Positions 24,328 through 31,178 of a stretch of DNA of 40,447 nt are shown here, one piece after another (position 1 is the first letter of the stretch; each line of letters starts with the position of its first letter). The position numbers and the translations under genes are program-made. The notes beneath the pieces were generated by a model, which saw only the letters and a program-made list of their open reading frames with translations, searched no databases and was not told where the DNA came from. This DNA comes from a virus: IMG/VR virus record IMGVR_UViG_3300018063_000028, positions 1 through 40,447 of that record; one strand, 5' to 3'.

Positions 24328-24767
24328 CGAGGCACCCCTTCCCGTACTGCCGCGCGCTCTTTCAGCTTGCGCTGATTTAGCACAGCAGCACTGGCGCAAA
24401 GGTCGCCCGGAACCGTAGGCGCGGTCCCGAGCGTTTCGAGGGCTCGTGCCTCGGCGCGTCGAGCAGCATCGCGCGCCCGCGCTAGCTCTCGTGCGGCCTC
24501 TTTGGCACGAGCATCCCCCGCTTTGCGCAACCTCTCGACTCCCTCCGAGCACAGCTTCCCTGCTTCGATGGCTTGGTCCCTCTGCTCGACGTAGGCGCCC
24601 GAGCGGCGAACCTCACCCTGCCAAGACTTGTACAGAATGTAGTTTGCCCCCACGGAGACGACGAGGGCAATCGACACCCACACAATCGGCTTCGAGAGCA
24701 GGCTTACAGCAGGCATGACGAGCGGGAAGAAGCCCCGCTCGTCGCCCAGGATACGGCGAAGGCTCAC
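24324..24767 (-). CDS. Inner-membrane spanin (Rz-like)
   Basis: Best start is GTG 24767: it overlaps the previous stop (GTGA) and has GAAGG 7 bases upstream, giving 147 aa. An in-frame ATG 24716 would give 130 aa but has no ribosome site. The product has a single N-terminal transmembrane segment (IVWVSIALVVSVGANYI) then an Ala/Glu/Arg coiled coil (RKAGDARAKEAARELARARD) ending near the C-terminus. These are i-spanin features; the o-spanin gene follows. A 10-bp perfect hairpin lies between the two possible starts. Confidence 0.75.
   Translation of the reverse strand: MSLRRILGDERGFFPLVMPAVSLLSKPIVWVSIALVVSVGANYILYKSWQGEVRRSGAYVEQRDQAIEAGKLCSEGVERLRKAGDARAKEAARELARARDAARRAEARALETLGTAPTVPGDLCASAAVLNQRKLKERAAVREGVPR
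24717..24743. promoter_or_regulatory. Perfect 10-bp hairpin between two possible i-spanin starts
   Basis: GACGAGCGGG (24717 to 24726) and CCCGCTCGTC (24734 to 24743) are exact inverted repeats with a 7-base loop. It ends directly before the ATG at 24716, so it could control a dual start in the manner known for lambda holin. Confidence 0.45.
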
Positions 24768-24907
24768 GCCCGTGCCTTCAGCCAGCCGAGTGCTTTCATG
24801 ATGTACGGCTCGATGGTCGGTCCGAACCGATATCCGAGGTAGCCGCCAACGAAGAGATGCAGACCACCGGAAAGAACCCAAGCCCACACAGCCCACGCGT
24901 AACTCAT
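24764..24907 (-). CDS. 47-aa single-pass membrane protein
   Basis: ATG 24907 (MSYAWAVWAW) has AAAGGAG 8 bases upstream; a nearer ATG at 24913 is too close to it. The product is a short hydrophobic segment (WAWVLSGGLHLFVGGYLGYRFG) then a soluble basic tail (YIMKALGWLKARA). It lies between a holin-like gene and the spanins and overlaps the i-spanin start, so it is probably a lysis accessory, such as a second holin or antiholin. No family is recognised. Confidence 0.6.
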   Translation of the reverse strand: MSYAWAVWAWVLSGGLHLFVGGYLGYRFGPTIEPYIMKALGWLKARA

Positions 24908-24928
24908 TGTCATTCTCCTTTTTCTGGC

Positions 24929-25219
24929 TTACTTCGCCTCTTCGGCCGGTTTCCCAAACTTCAGTGCCAGCCACTTGCCCATAAGTGCCGGGCTCGACGC
25001 TGACGCCATCGACAGCGCGTAGCCCATGTAGTCGTCCCACGCCAGATCGAACTTCAGACTGTTCTTCGCGAACGCATACGACAGGAACGCACACGTCACG
25101 ACAGGAATGAACCGCAGGAGCGAGAACTGTCCCGTGTCGTGGTCGATCCATGTCGTCTTGAACGCACTTGCCACCGCCCGAGTCGGGCGGTTTACCATGT
25201 TCTCAACGATCGGAGCCAT
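24929..25219 (-). CDS. Holin-like protein
   Basis: A 96-aa protein with two hydrophobic stretches (FIPVVTCAFLSYAFA about 37 to 51; YMGYALSMASASSPALMG about 64 to 81) and a charged end (ALKFGKPAEEAK). Size and topology suit a holin that opens the inner membrane. It begins a four-gene lysis cassette with the 47-aa membrane protein and the two spanins. A holin call is by topology and context only. Confidence 0.55.
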   Translation of the reverse strand: MAPIVENMVNRPTRAVASAFKTTWIDHDTGQFSLLRFIPVVTCAFLSYAFAKNSLKFDLAWDDYMGYALSMASASSPALMGKWLALKFGKPAEEAK

Positions 25220-25220
25220 G

Positions 25221-25970
25221 TTACCCTGCGACAGTCAGCGTCACCCAGGTGCCCGTGGCCGCGATGGCGGCGTTCACCTTGATCGCCGGATTAGGAGTCG
25301 TCAGCGTGGTTGTCTTCATCGTATCGTTTGCCACCGCGTTCAGGTCCGTGTTGGTGATCGCAACCCACGGTCCGTCCGTGCCGGGGCCAACCGAGATAGT
25401 CGTAGTGCCAGTCGTCGTCGAGTCAGACCCGCCGAGAAGGGCCGTAGCATCCGCAATGACCCGAGTCGTCGAGCCGTCGAGTGAGAGCATCTGAGCCGAA
25501 CCATCTGAGCCAGGAGCCAGCGTCGTGTTGATCGCCGCTTTGAACGCCAGGCCATCCACGGTCACATCGTTCTCGATCGCCTTCAGAACTTGCGAGGCCG
25601 TCTGTGTCGTTTGACCGTCCGCACCACACGCCAGGTTGATTTTCCAGTCATCGCTTGTCAGGTCCACGATGCTGAACGCCTGGTTCGCCGCCAAGGTAAT
25701 CGCGAGCGTCTTTACAGCAGCCGCCGCGCCACCCGGCACGTTCTCGAACAGCAAGCACGCATTCTTGCCAGCACGTTGCGTGACGTACGACACGGCTCGC
25801 GTAGCGACAGTGTTGTCGCCCACGTCCGTGCCGCCCTCCCGCATCACGAGCGCGGCCTTCATGTCCACGTTCGCCAACATCAACGTGAGCGGGGCCTTAC
25901 CGTCAACGGCCACGATGAAGTCCACGTTGCCCGCAGCCGGAACCAGTTTTGTCTTTTGGTACAGAATCAT
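25221..25970 (-). CDS. Virion protein with repeated domain (head-side)
   Basis: The 249-aa product opens as an alpha/beta protein (ILYQKTKLVPAAGNVDFIVAVDG). It then has a domain like that of the 173-aa and tail tube proteins: TTQTASQVLKAIENDV, LAFKAAINTT, GSDGSAQMLSLDG, then TRVIADATALLGGSD. The end is beta-rich with AAIAATGTWVTLTVAG. AGGAGAG precedes the ATG. It lies between the connector and the lysis genes; a decoration role is possible but unproven. Confidence 0.6.
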   Translation of the reverse strand: MILYQKTKLVPAAGNVDFIVAVDGKAPLTLMLANVDMKAALVMREGGTDVGDNTVATRAVSYVTQRAGKNACLLFENVPGGAAAAVKTLAITLAANQAFSIVDLTSDDWKINLACGADGQTTQTASQVLKAIENDVTVDGLAFKAAINTTLAPGSDGSAQMLSLDGSTTRVIADATALLGGSDSTTTGTTTISVGPGTDGPWVAITNTDLNAVANDTMKTTTLTTPNPAIKVNAAIAATGTWVTLTVAG

Positions 25971-25984
25971 CGTCGTCTCTCCTA

Positions 25985-26668
25985 TTACGTCTGCATGATG
26001 ACTGAGCCGCGCAAGTATCGCGCGAGCAGCGCGTGCGCAGCGGGTGCAAGCAAAGCCCCGGGCTTTATGCCCTGGCCGTAACTCTCCGACACACTCTCGA
26101 TGGATACGCTCGTGAGAGAACCCGAGCCAGCCGGACGGATCATGATAGCTGCCACGGACTCAAGAGCCGCTACGATCAGTGCCCTCGGGATAGGGTTCGT
26201 GTCCGAGCCAAGAGGGTCAACGGTGTAGGTTATCCGGATGAACGGCCAGGTGTACTCACGCCACTTGAACCAATTCTCCCAGGTGCCGCCACCGTACGCC
26301 GCACCATAGCCGGCGCGAGGATCATAGAACGCATTCAAGTAGCCTACCAGGAGAACACGCCCCTTGAAGGAGTCCTTCACGTCTCCGAGCAGTTGATTGA
26401 ACGTGGCCGTCGTGCCGAGCACACGCCCCTCGACGTTGTCGAGCGTTAGGACCGGGCGGTATTTGGAAAACCGCACTGTGCCACGCTGCCAGTCATTGAG
26501 AGTGTCTATCTTCTGCCCACCGACGAACGTAAAACCCGTCAGGGCAAGAATGGACTCTTCAACGGCTTCGCGATATACGTCGATGATTGCGTCGCGGTCG
26601 GTTTGATCGGATGGAATCGAGAGCCGTTCCTTGATCTCCTCGACCGTCGTTAGTGTCGTGCGTGCCAT
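25985..26668 (-). CDS. Head-tail connector (HK97 gp6-like)
   Basis: The start chosen is ATG 26668 (MARTTLTTVEEI), with GGAGAGG upstream; an in-frame GTG 26683 is weaker. The 227-aa helical protein opens with LTTVEEIKERLSIPSDQTDRDAIIDVYREAVEESILALTGF in outline, the helix-turn pattern of gp6-type connectors, and continues with WRxYTWPFIRITYT and a C-terminal helix. It forms the ring below the portal. The 110-aa gene upstream overlaps its first 110 bases. Confidence 0.7.
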   Translation of the reverse strand: MARTTLTTVEEIKERLSIPSDQTDRDAIIDVYREAVEESILALTGFTFVGGQKIDTLNDWQRGTVRFSKYRPVLTLDNVEGRVLGTTATFNQLLGDVKDSFKGRVLLVGYLNAFYDPRAGYGAAYGGGTWENWFKWREYTWPFIRITYTVDPLGSDTNPIPRALIVAALESVAAIMIRPAGSGSLTSVSIESVSESYGQGIKPGALLAPAAHALLARYLRGSVIMQT

Positions 26669-26891
26669 TCGCCTCTCCGTCACCGGCTGAGGCCGTCGCG
26701 GCGTCAGGTTCGCCCGCCGTTGCGGCGGCAGCCGCGACCATTTCGTTGTACTGCGTCTCGGTCAGGACAGTCGCCCCGGCTTCCCGGAGCATTTTCGTCC
26801 AACTATCGTCCGTGCACTCTCGCGGGCCAGCGGGGAACTTCACGCCGCTGATGTTCACTTCCGCTTCGAGCAACAGGTACGTTCGTGTCAT
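26559..26891 (-). CDS. Small capsid-associated protein overlapping the connector gene
   Basis: ATG 26891 has GAGGAGG at good spacing. The first 65 residues (MTRTYLLLEAEVNISGVKF, DSWTKMLREAGATVLTETQYNEM) look genuine. The last 40 residues (GTHDTNDGRGDQG, SNRPRRNHRRISRSR) lie over the start of the connector gene and look like frame-shadow sequence, basic and disordered. Its overlap of 110 bases is unusual for this tightly packed genome, where most overlaps are 1 to 8 bases. No family recognised. Confidence 0.55.
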   Translation of the reverse strand: MTRTYLLLEAEVNISGVKFPAGPRECTDDSWTKMLREAGATVLTETQYNEMVAAAAATAGEPDAATASAGDGEANGTHDTNDGRGDQGTALDSIRSNRPRRNHRRISRSR

Positions 26892-26927
26892 GTGGTCCTC
26901 CTCGGGACTCGCCTGGGTACTGCAACA

Positions 26928-26959
26928 CCCGGGGGTCAGGAGATTAGCTGACCCCCGGG
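26928..26959. other. Strong hairpin after the 336-aa gene
   Basis: CCCGGGGGTCAG (26928 to 26939) pairs exactly with CTGACCCCCGGG (26948 to 26959), loop 8. No T run follows on the minus strand. It contains GGGTCAGGA, identical to the origin iteron core. It could be a terminator-like or RNA-processing element separating the capsid and connector genes. Confidence 0.5.
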
Positions 26960-26973
26960 GCGAAAGTCACTCG

Positions 26974-27984
26974 TTACGCGTTCGACTCGGTCGGCGTGTT
27001 GTCGCGCCGATCGACCGTGAAGATCGTCTGCGAAGCAACTTCGTCAAGGTCAGCGAAGAGAATGACACCAGCCGCCAACCCAACATCGGTGAACGCTGCC
27101 GAGACAGCAGCCACCGCCACGCCGGTCCCGTCGTTGCCTCGGGGATTCGGAAGCAATTTCGCCGTGAACGGGAAGGCCGAACCCTCAGCCGTGTGCTTCG
27201 CGTTGATGGCCGCGACAATCTCGGCGAAGGTTGCCACTGGAACAGTCGCAACCGTCCGCAGGTCCACCGTGATGGCCGGGGCAGCGTACGCGACTGTCGT
27301 GACTGCCTGGTCGGTGTCCGCGAACGTCGTTGTGTACGATGCAGTCACACCTACTTCGGTGTGTTCGATGATCATGTCCGAGTCCGGAACGCCCTGAGCG
27401 ATCACGTGGAAAGGCCGCGTGCCACCCTGGTTGTTATTGTAGCCCAACACGGCCGCTGCCGTATTGCCGTCCGGGTCCAGACCGAGCGTGTACGGACCGA
27501 GCGCGATCGCAGCAGCCGAACCGTCGTGGCCCGTTGTGTTGTTGACCGACACGATTCGGCCAGCGCTGAAGTGATTCCGAATCGCTGACGCGATGTCGCG
27601 GGTCAGAGCACCAGAGGCGAAGGTCGCCGTGATGGCGGCTCCGCTAGCGGTCACCACAACACCCACGGTGCCGGCCGTCACAACGTACTGGATCGTGGTC
27701 ACCTGCGGAGTCTTCGCACTATAGTCGAGCGACGTGTTCGCGCCGCCCATGTTGCTGATGGCCGTCTTCGCGCCACGGAAGGTGCGGAGCAGAGACGTTT
27801 TGTCGGACTCGACACCGGCAGCCGTGACGTGTGTCACGTTCGTGATGATGTCGTCTTCGCGAAGCCCGGCAACAGGAGTTCGAGTCCCGACATCCGGGTC
27901 GTTGTCCACACCCGCTCCGGTCGGAATGATGACCGTGCTGCGCCCGATGCCTTGCGTGTACGCCCGATTCTTGTTCAGAGCCAT
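26974..27984 (-). CDS. Accessory virion protein after the capsid gene
   Basis: A 336-aa beta-rich protein. The N-terminus (MALNKNRAYTQGIGRS, then VGTRTPVAGLREDDIITN) is followed by two similar alpha/beta parts: ITATFASGALTRDIASAIRNHF and ITVDLRTVATVPVATFAEIVAAIN, each like the repeated domain in other virion proteins here, and a tail with SAAFTDVGLAAGVILF. Located directly after the major capsid gene and before the connector; decoration or head-fibre role is my guess. ATG 27984 lies 95 bases after the capsid gene, beyond a hairpin. Confidence 0.6.
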   Translation of the reverse strand: MALNKNRAYTQGIGRSTVIIPTGAGVDNDPDVGTRTPVAGLREDDIITNVTHVTAAGVESDKTSLLRTFRGAKTAISNMGGANTSLDYSAKTPQVTTIQYVVTAGTVGVVVTASGAAITATFASGALTRDIASAIRNHFSAGRIVSVNNTTGHDGSAAAIALGPYTLGLDPDGNTAAAVLGYNNNQGGTRPFHVIAQGVPDSDMIIEHTEVGVTASYTTTFADTDQAVTTVAYAAPAITVDLRTVATVPVATFAEIVAAINAKHTAEGSAFPFTAKLLPNPRGNDGTGVAVAAVSAAFTDVGLAAGVILFADLDEVASQTIFTVDRRDNTPTESNA

Positions 27985-28024
27985 TGTCGTCTCCTCGGCC
28001 TACGTTTCGATCGTTTTGGTTTCG

Positions 28025-28052
28025 ACCCCCGAGGCCGTGAAGCCCCGGGGGT
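28025..28052. other. Hairpin after the major capsid gene
   Basis: ACCCCCG (28025 to 28031) pairs with CGGGGGT (28046 to 28052); after one mismatch an inner GGC/GCC pair extends it. No T run follows. It may mark an mRNA end or stabilise the capsid transcript. Confidence 0.4.
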
Positions 28053-28078
28053 GTTCAGTCACTCTGGATCAGCTTGGA

Positions 28079-29071
28079 TTAGACACCCAAGCCGATGTTG
28101 AACGCGAGCACGCCGAAGTCGGGGTCCGCGTACTTCGCGTCCACGCGCATGCTCGGAAGGAAACTGGTCGCGCCGTCCCGAGGATCGCGCCACCGCTCGA
28201 CCCGAATGCGCCGATGCCAACCGATGTACAGGTTCAGCGGGTGCGTCAGGATCGCGAAGTTGTCGTAGTCGATCGCAGCACCAGCGACCGTGGACTGACC
28301 CGTCATCAGCGGAACCGGAACGACCGGCACGCCTCGGAAAGCCAGCTTGAGCCGAAGGTTCTCGATGACGTTCGTGTCACCTAGCGGAGTGCCGCGTCCA
28401 GCCAACTCCGTCTGGTAGCCGTCACCGTGCTTCACGGGAACGTACAGGCGAAGAGCCGTCATGTCGCGGCGATACCGCGCTGGCAGACGATTGATCATCT
28501 TCCGGTACAACTCGTCGTACGAACCGATCGCAGCAGCGTCCACCTTCTGAGCAGCCGGCAGGTTGGTCTGAAGCTGTTTGACCATCCCATCGAACTGGTC
28601 CAGGACCGGGAAGTCCGCGCCGTCCGCAGCCGTACGGGCCGTGTCCGACTTGATCACGTACTCCTCGATGTCACGCCCGACAGCCTCGGCCAGCATGACC
28701 ATGATCGTGTCCGCGAGCGCGTCGCGCTCGATGTTGTCCTCGAACATCTCGTCCGACACTTCGATTTCACCCTTGAAGAGGTTGGTCGAAAGCGTCACGA
28801 GCCCCGTTGCCGGCTTCACACGCTGAGCGGAAGTCGAACGAGTCGCCTCGACACCGGCATGGAGGATGCGGGCTCCGAAGCTGATCCGGGGAACCTCGAA
28901 CTTCGGCGAGAGCGAAGTCTGGTTATTCGCCTCTCGAAGCAGTACACTCTCGTCGATCAGGACGCGAAGGAACTCACGCGCCTGTTGCGGGGAGAGCAAC
29001 CCGCCACCAGCCGGAGACGTGATGTCGGGAGTCGTCCAGGTTGCCTTTTCGAGCCACCGTTGAATCTGCAT
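28079..29071 (-). CDS. Major capsid protein (HK97-fold)
   Basis: The 330-aa product opens with a helix (MQIQRWLEKATW) and has the HK97-fold outline: an E-loop and spine region with SPQQAREFLRVLIDES, FEVPRISFGARILH, LSTNLFKGEIEVSDEMFEDNIER in outline, DTIMVMLAEAVGRDIEEYVI, FDGMVKQLQTNLP, then the P-domain end VPVVPVPLMTGQ and NFAILTHPLNLYIGWHRRIRVE in outline. AAAGGAC or AGAGGAC precedes the ATG. It is preceded by the scaffold gene and the protease, the normal order for capsid assembly. Confidence 0.8.
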   Translation of the reverse strand: MQIQRWLEKATWTTPDITSPAGGGLLSPQQAREFLRVLIDESVLLREANNQTSLSPKFEVPRISFGARILHAGVEATRSTSAQRVKPATGLVTLSTNLFKGEIEVSDEMFEDNIERDALADTIMVMLAEAVGRDIEEYVIKSDTARTAADGADFPVLDQFDGMVKQLQTNLPAAQKVDAAAIGSYDELYRKMINRLPARYRRDMTALRLYVPVKHGDGYQTELAGRGTPLGDTNVIENLRLKLAFRGVPVVPVPLMTGQSTVAGAAIDYDNFAILTHPLNLYIGWHRRIRVERWRDPRDGATSFLPSMRVDAKYADPDFGVLAFNIGLGV

Positions 29072-29103
29072 TGTCGTTGTCCTCTTGTCCTTTCAGATGT
29101 CCG

Positions 29104-29898
29104 TTACGCGCTTTGCCGCGCGAAAACCACGTTCTCGAACGACTCGCCGAAACGGTAGCCCGCGCTCTTGCGAACCGCGCGCTGCTCGTCGGTCTGAACC
29201 TGCTTGCTCTCGGGGGCAGCTTTGCCCTCGGCTTTCTCGACATTCTCAGCCTTCGCGACCGGAGCGGCTTTCTTCAGCCCCTCGGCGATACCCTTGGCGA
29301 CAGCATCTTCGATGGATTTCGCCATCTTCATGTCGTCCCACGGCATCTTCGGCTTCTCGGGCTCGACTGGCTTCTCTTCGTCCGGAGCCACCATCGGTGC
29401 GCCGGCCTTGGTCAAGGAAGCATCGGCAGCCTTCACCGAGAACTGAACCTTGCCGACCATCGAACCGGGCATGCTGCGAGGAGTGAAGTTGGGACCGATG
29501 TTCTCGTCGGCCGGGCCGCGCTTGTCACCGTCCACGTTCTCGCTGATCTCGTACGGCTGCGTGGGAACGGCTTTCGCGACGAACACAGGCTCGGCGCCCA
29601 TGATCTGCGCCAGTCCGTTGACTGCAACGGCGGTGTTCTTGCTCACCTTGCCGGCCGCATCCTTGCGGAGAGCCTTCAGGAGCATGTCGGCCGCAGTCGC
29701 GACGGACGCATAGTTCTTGAGGATTTCGTCCAGTTGCGCCTTCGTGATTTCCGTCGCCATTGTAGTCGTCTCCTGCTTGGTGAGGGTTTCGGATTTGAAC
29801 AGTGCAAAGGCTCGACCCGTGGCAGGACGGTCTACTCCGTCCACTCGATCCACGTCCAGGTCTTTCAACTCGGTTGCCAATTCGCTTTTGCGCGCCAT
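29104..29898 (-). CDS. Scaffold-like protein
   Basis: The start chosen is ATG 29898 (MARKSELATELKDL), with a GGGAAAGG site upstream. The 264-aa product has a DLDVDRVDGVDRPATGRAF segment typical of phage head-protease neighbours, then a helical and Lys/Glu/Ala-rich body (AEGLKKAAPVAKAENVEKAEG). A second start at ATG 29760 (MATEITKAQ), with AGGAG 8 bases before it, would give a 218-aa short form. It stands directly before the major capsid gene and after a conserved promoter-like site. Confidence 0.65.
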   Translation of the reverse strand: MARKSELATELKDLDVDRVDGVDRPATGRAFALFKSETLTKQETTTMATEITKAQLDEILKNYASVATAADMLLKALRKDAAGKVSKNTAVAVNGLAQIMGAEPVFVAKAVPTQPYEISENVDGDKRGPADENIGPNFTPRSMPGSMVGKVQFSVKAADASLTKAGAPMVAPDEEKPVEPEKPKMPWDDMKMAKSIEDAVAKGIAEGLKKAAPVAKAENVEKAEGKAAPESKQVQTDEQRAVRKSAGYRFGESFENVVFARQSA

Positions 29899-29911
29899 GT
29901 GCCTTTCCCGT

Positions 29912-29944
29912 TGTTGGCCCTCAGCACTGGTGCTCGATGGCACT
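29912..29944 (-). promoter_or_regulatory. Conserved leader box upstream of the scaffold gene
   Basis: Second copy of the box AGTGCC, 5 bases, then GAGCACCAGTGC and GGCCAACA (see 22650 to 22681), at the same place relative to the promoter-like element and the start codon. Confidence 0.5.
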
Positions 29945-29974
29945 TCTGGTAGGGGGCGGTTCCTGTCTACAACT

Positions 29975-29992
29975 CTACTCTTTTATTTTACC
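29975..29992 (-). promoter_or_regulatory. Putative phage late promoter, copy B (scaffold/capsid)
   Basis: Minus-strand GGTAAAATAAAAGAGTAG; TTGCAC lies 17 bases upstream of TAAAAT, so this copy also has a partial sigma70 form. It stands 92 bases before the scaffold ATG, exactly as copy A before the tail tube ATG. Confidence 0.6.
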
Positions 29993-30053
29993 GTTCTACA
30001 AGATATAGTGCAAGCCTTAATTCTCGACCCCCACTTGAAGGGCACCCATGTGT

Positions 30054-30287
30054 TTAGCCCACCTGTAGGGTCTGGATCGCGGTGTCGAAGTCGGCCAACC
30101 GGAACTTGTTCAGCGTCTTGCAGCGTCGGCACTTCATCTCGATCATGCCCAGGTCAGGCTGCTTCATACCGCCGCCTGCAATCGGCATGGTGCTCGGGGA
30201 TTGAAACACAAACAGCAACTTGCCACAGCGTGTGCCGTGTTCGTTGATGCCCGTACAGTTGTACAAGATCGGAGCGCATTCGCCCAT
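30054..30287 (-). CDS. Com-like zinc-binding protein
   Basis: ATG 30287 (MGECAPILYNC) follows the upstream stop at 30290. The 77-aa product has paired cysteines: CGKLLFVFQ after TR, preceded by an earlier Cys pair, then MKCRRCKTLNKFRL. This CGKLL...CRRCKTLNxF arrangement matches the zinc-ribbon Com-type family known from Mu-like phages as a translational regulator of mom. Regulation of a mom-like gene cannot be claimed, since no mom is present. It may bind RNA or be a head component. Confidence 0.6.
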   Translation of the reverse strand: MGECAPILYNCTGINEHGTRCGKLLFVFQSPSTMPIAGGGMKQPDLGMIEMKCRRCKTLNKFRLADFDTAIQTLQVG

Positions 30288-30289
30288 TT

Positions 30290-30805
30290 TTATGATCCAG
30301 GACGAATCGTAGCGCTTTGCGCCCAATCTCTACGTCCCGGCGAACCTACAGGCGGTGGCCGTCTACCTTTCGGCTTCTCTGGAAGAACATCAGGTGGACC
30401 GCCCTCGTCTCTTGACCGCGCCCTAGCATTGTTTTCCCGTGCCTCAGCAGCAGCCGCTCGCGCCTCGTCACTCCACACCTTCTGCAACGACTCCGACGCG
30501 CGCTTCTCGCCCGGCCAGTGGCCGGTCTGCCGATGTTCGTAGTCAGCGCAGAACGCCTCTGGATCGTCGGGCTTCGCAGCCGGAACGATCCGGGTCATGC
30601 AATCGGTGAAGTCTCCACTGCCTTTCTTCAAGCCCTTGCACGCGGAACACTCACCACACTTTTCGACCGTCTCGAAACCATGATCGCGAAGGAACGGATC
30701 ACTGCCAGCGAACCCGGACTTCTCGACTACCGAAGTATTGCAAAGCGGGTCTGGTGTATCGGCCTGCTTCTCGACCTTTCCCAAGAACGCGTCGTGCTTG
30801 AACAT
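30290..30805 (-). CDS. Cys-rich hypothetical head-region protein
   Basis: The 171-aa product starts MFKHDAFLGKVEKQADT and has a cysteine-rich core: CGECSACKGLKKG, DCMTRIVP, then FCADYEHRQTGHWPGEK. The end is a disordered Arg- and Pro-rich region. GAGAGGAA precedes the ATG. The cysteines suggest a zinc or disulfide site in a protein acting with the head assembly genes around it. I do not recognise the family. Confidence 0.6.
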   Translation of the reverse strand: MFKHDAFLGKVEKQADTPDPLCNTSVVEKSGFAGSDPFLRDHGFETVEKCGECSACKGLKKGSGDFTDCMTRIVPAAKPDDPEAFCADYEHRQTGHWPGEKRASESLQKVWSDEARAAAAEARENNARARSRDEGGPPDVLPEKPKGRRPPPVGSPGRRDWAQSATIRPGS

Positions 30806-30806
30806 G

Positions 30807-31178
30807 TCAGTTCCTCTCGTTCGTCGCGGTCCAGTCCCGAGGACTGTACAGGTTCGCGTCTTCGTCGCCGGGCTGGTACAACTCGGGTGAGCCCTCGTAC
30901 TTGCCGTCTTCCTGACGACCAGGACTGAAAGACGTGTCCTTGCCCATCGCCGCGTCGGTCGCCACCGGATTCACTGCGTCACCAACCTTCGCCGTCTCGG
31001 TGCGAACCTTCGCTGTCTCGTCCGTGTTCGCGATCTCACACACGTACGGTTCGGGCGGACCGGCCATCGTCTTCGGCTTCGGCTCGATGCCGCCGATGTT
31101 GCCCGGCTGGACAGGGTCGAAACTGGCCGGCTTCTTCGTGTTCAGGAATGCGTCTTCTCTGTACCATGTGTGTGCCAT
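30807..31178 (-). CDS. Small head-region protein
   Basis: ATG 31178 (MAHTWYREDAFLNTKK) overlaps the stop of the preceding 809-aa gene (TAATG). The 123-aa acidic product is low in hydrophobics, with a KVRTETAKVGDAVNPV segment and DEDANLYSPRDWTATNE at the end, and looks largely disordered. Position between protease and scaffold suggests a capsid assembly or internal head protein. No family assigned. Confidence 0.6.
   Translation of the reverse strand: MAHTWYREDAFLNTKKPASFDPVQPGNIGGIEPKPKTMAGPPEPYVCEIANTDETAKVRTETAKVGDAVNPVATDAAMGKDTSFSPGRQEDGKYEGSPELYQPGDEDANLYSPRDWTATNERN

Noticed and set aside
28025-28052. Rho-independent terminator after the capsid gene
   Set aside because: The stem is good but no T run follows on the minus strand, so I list it only as a hairpin.
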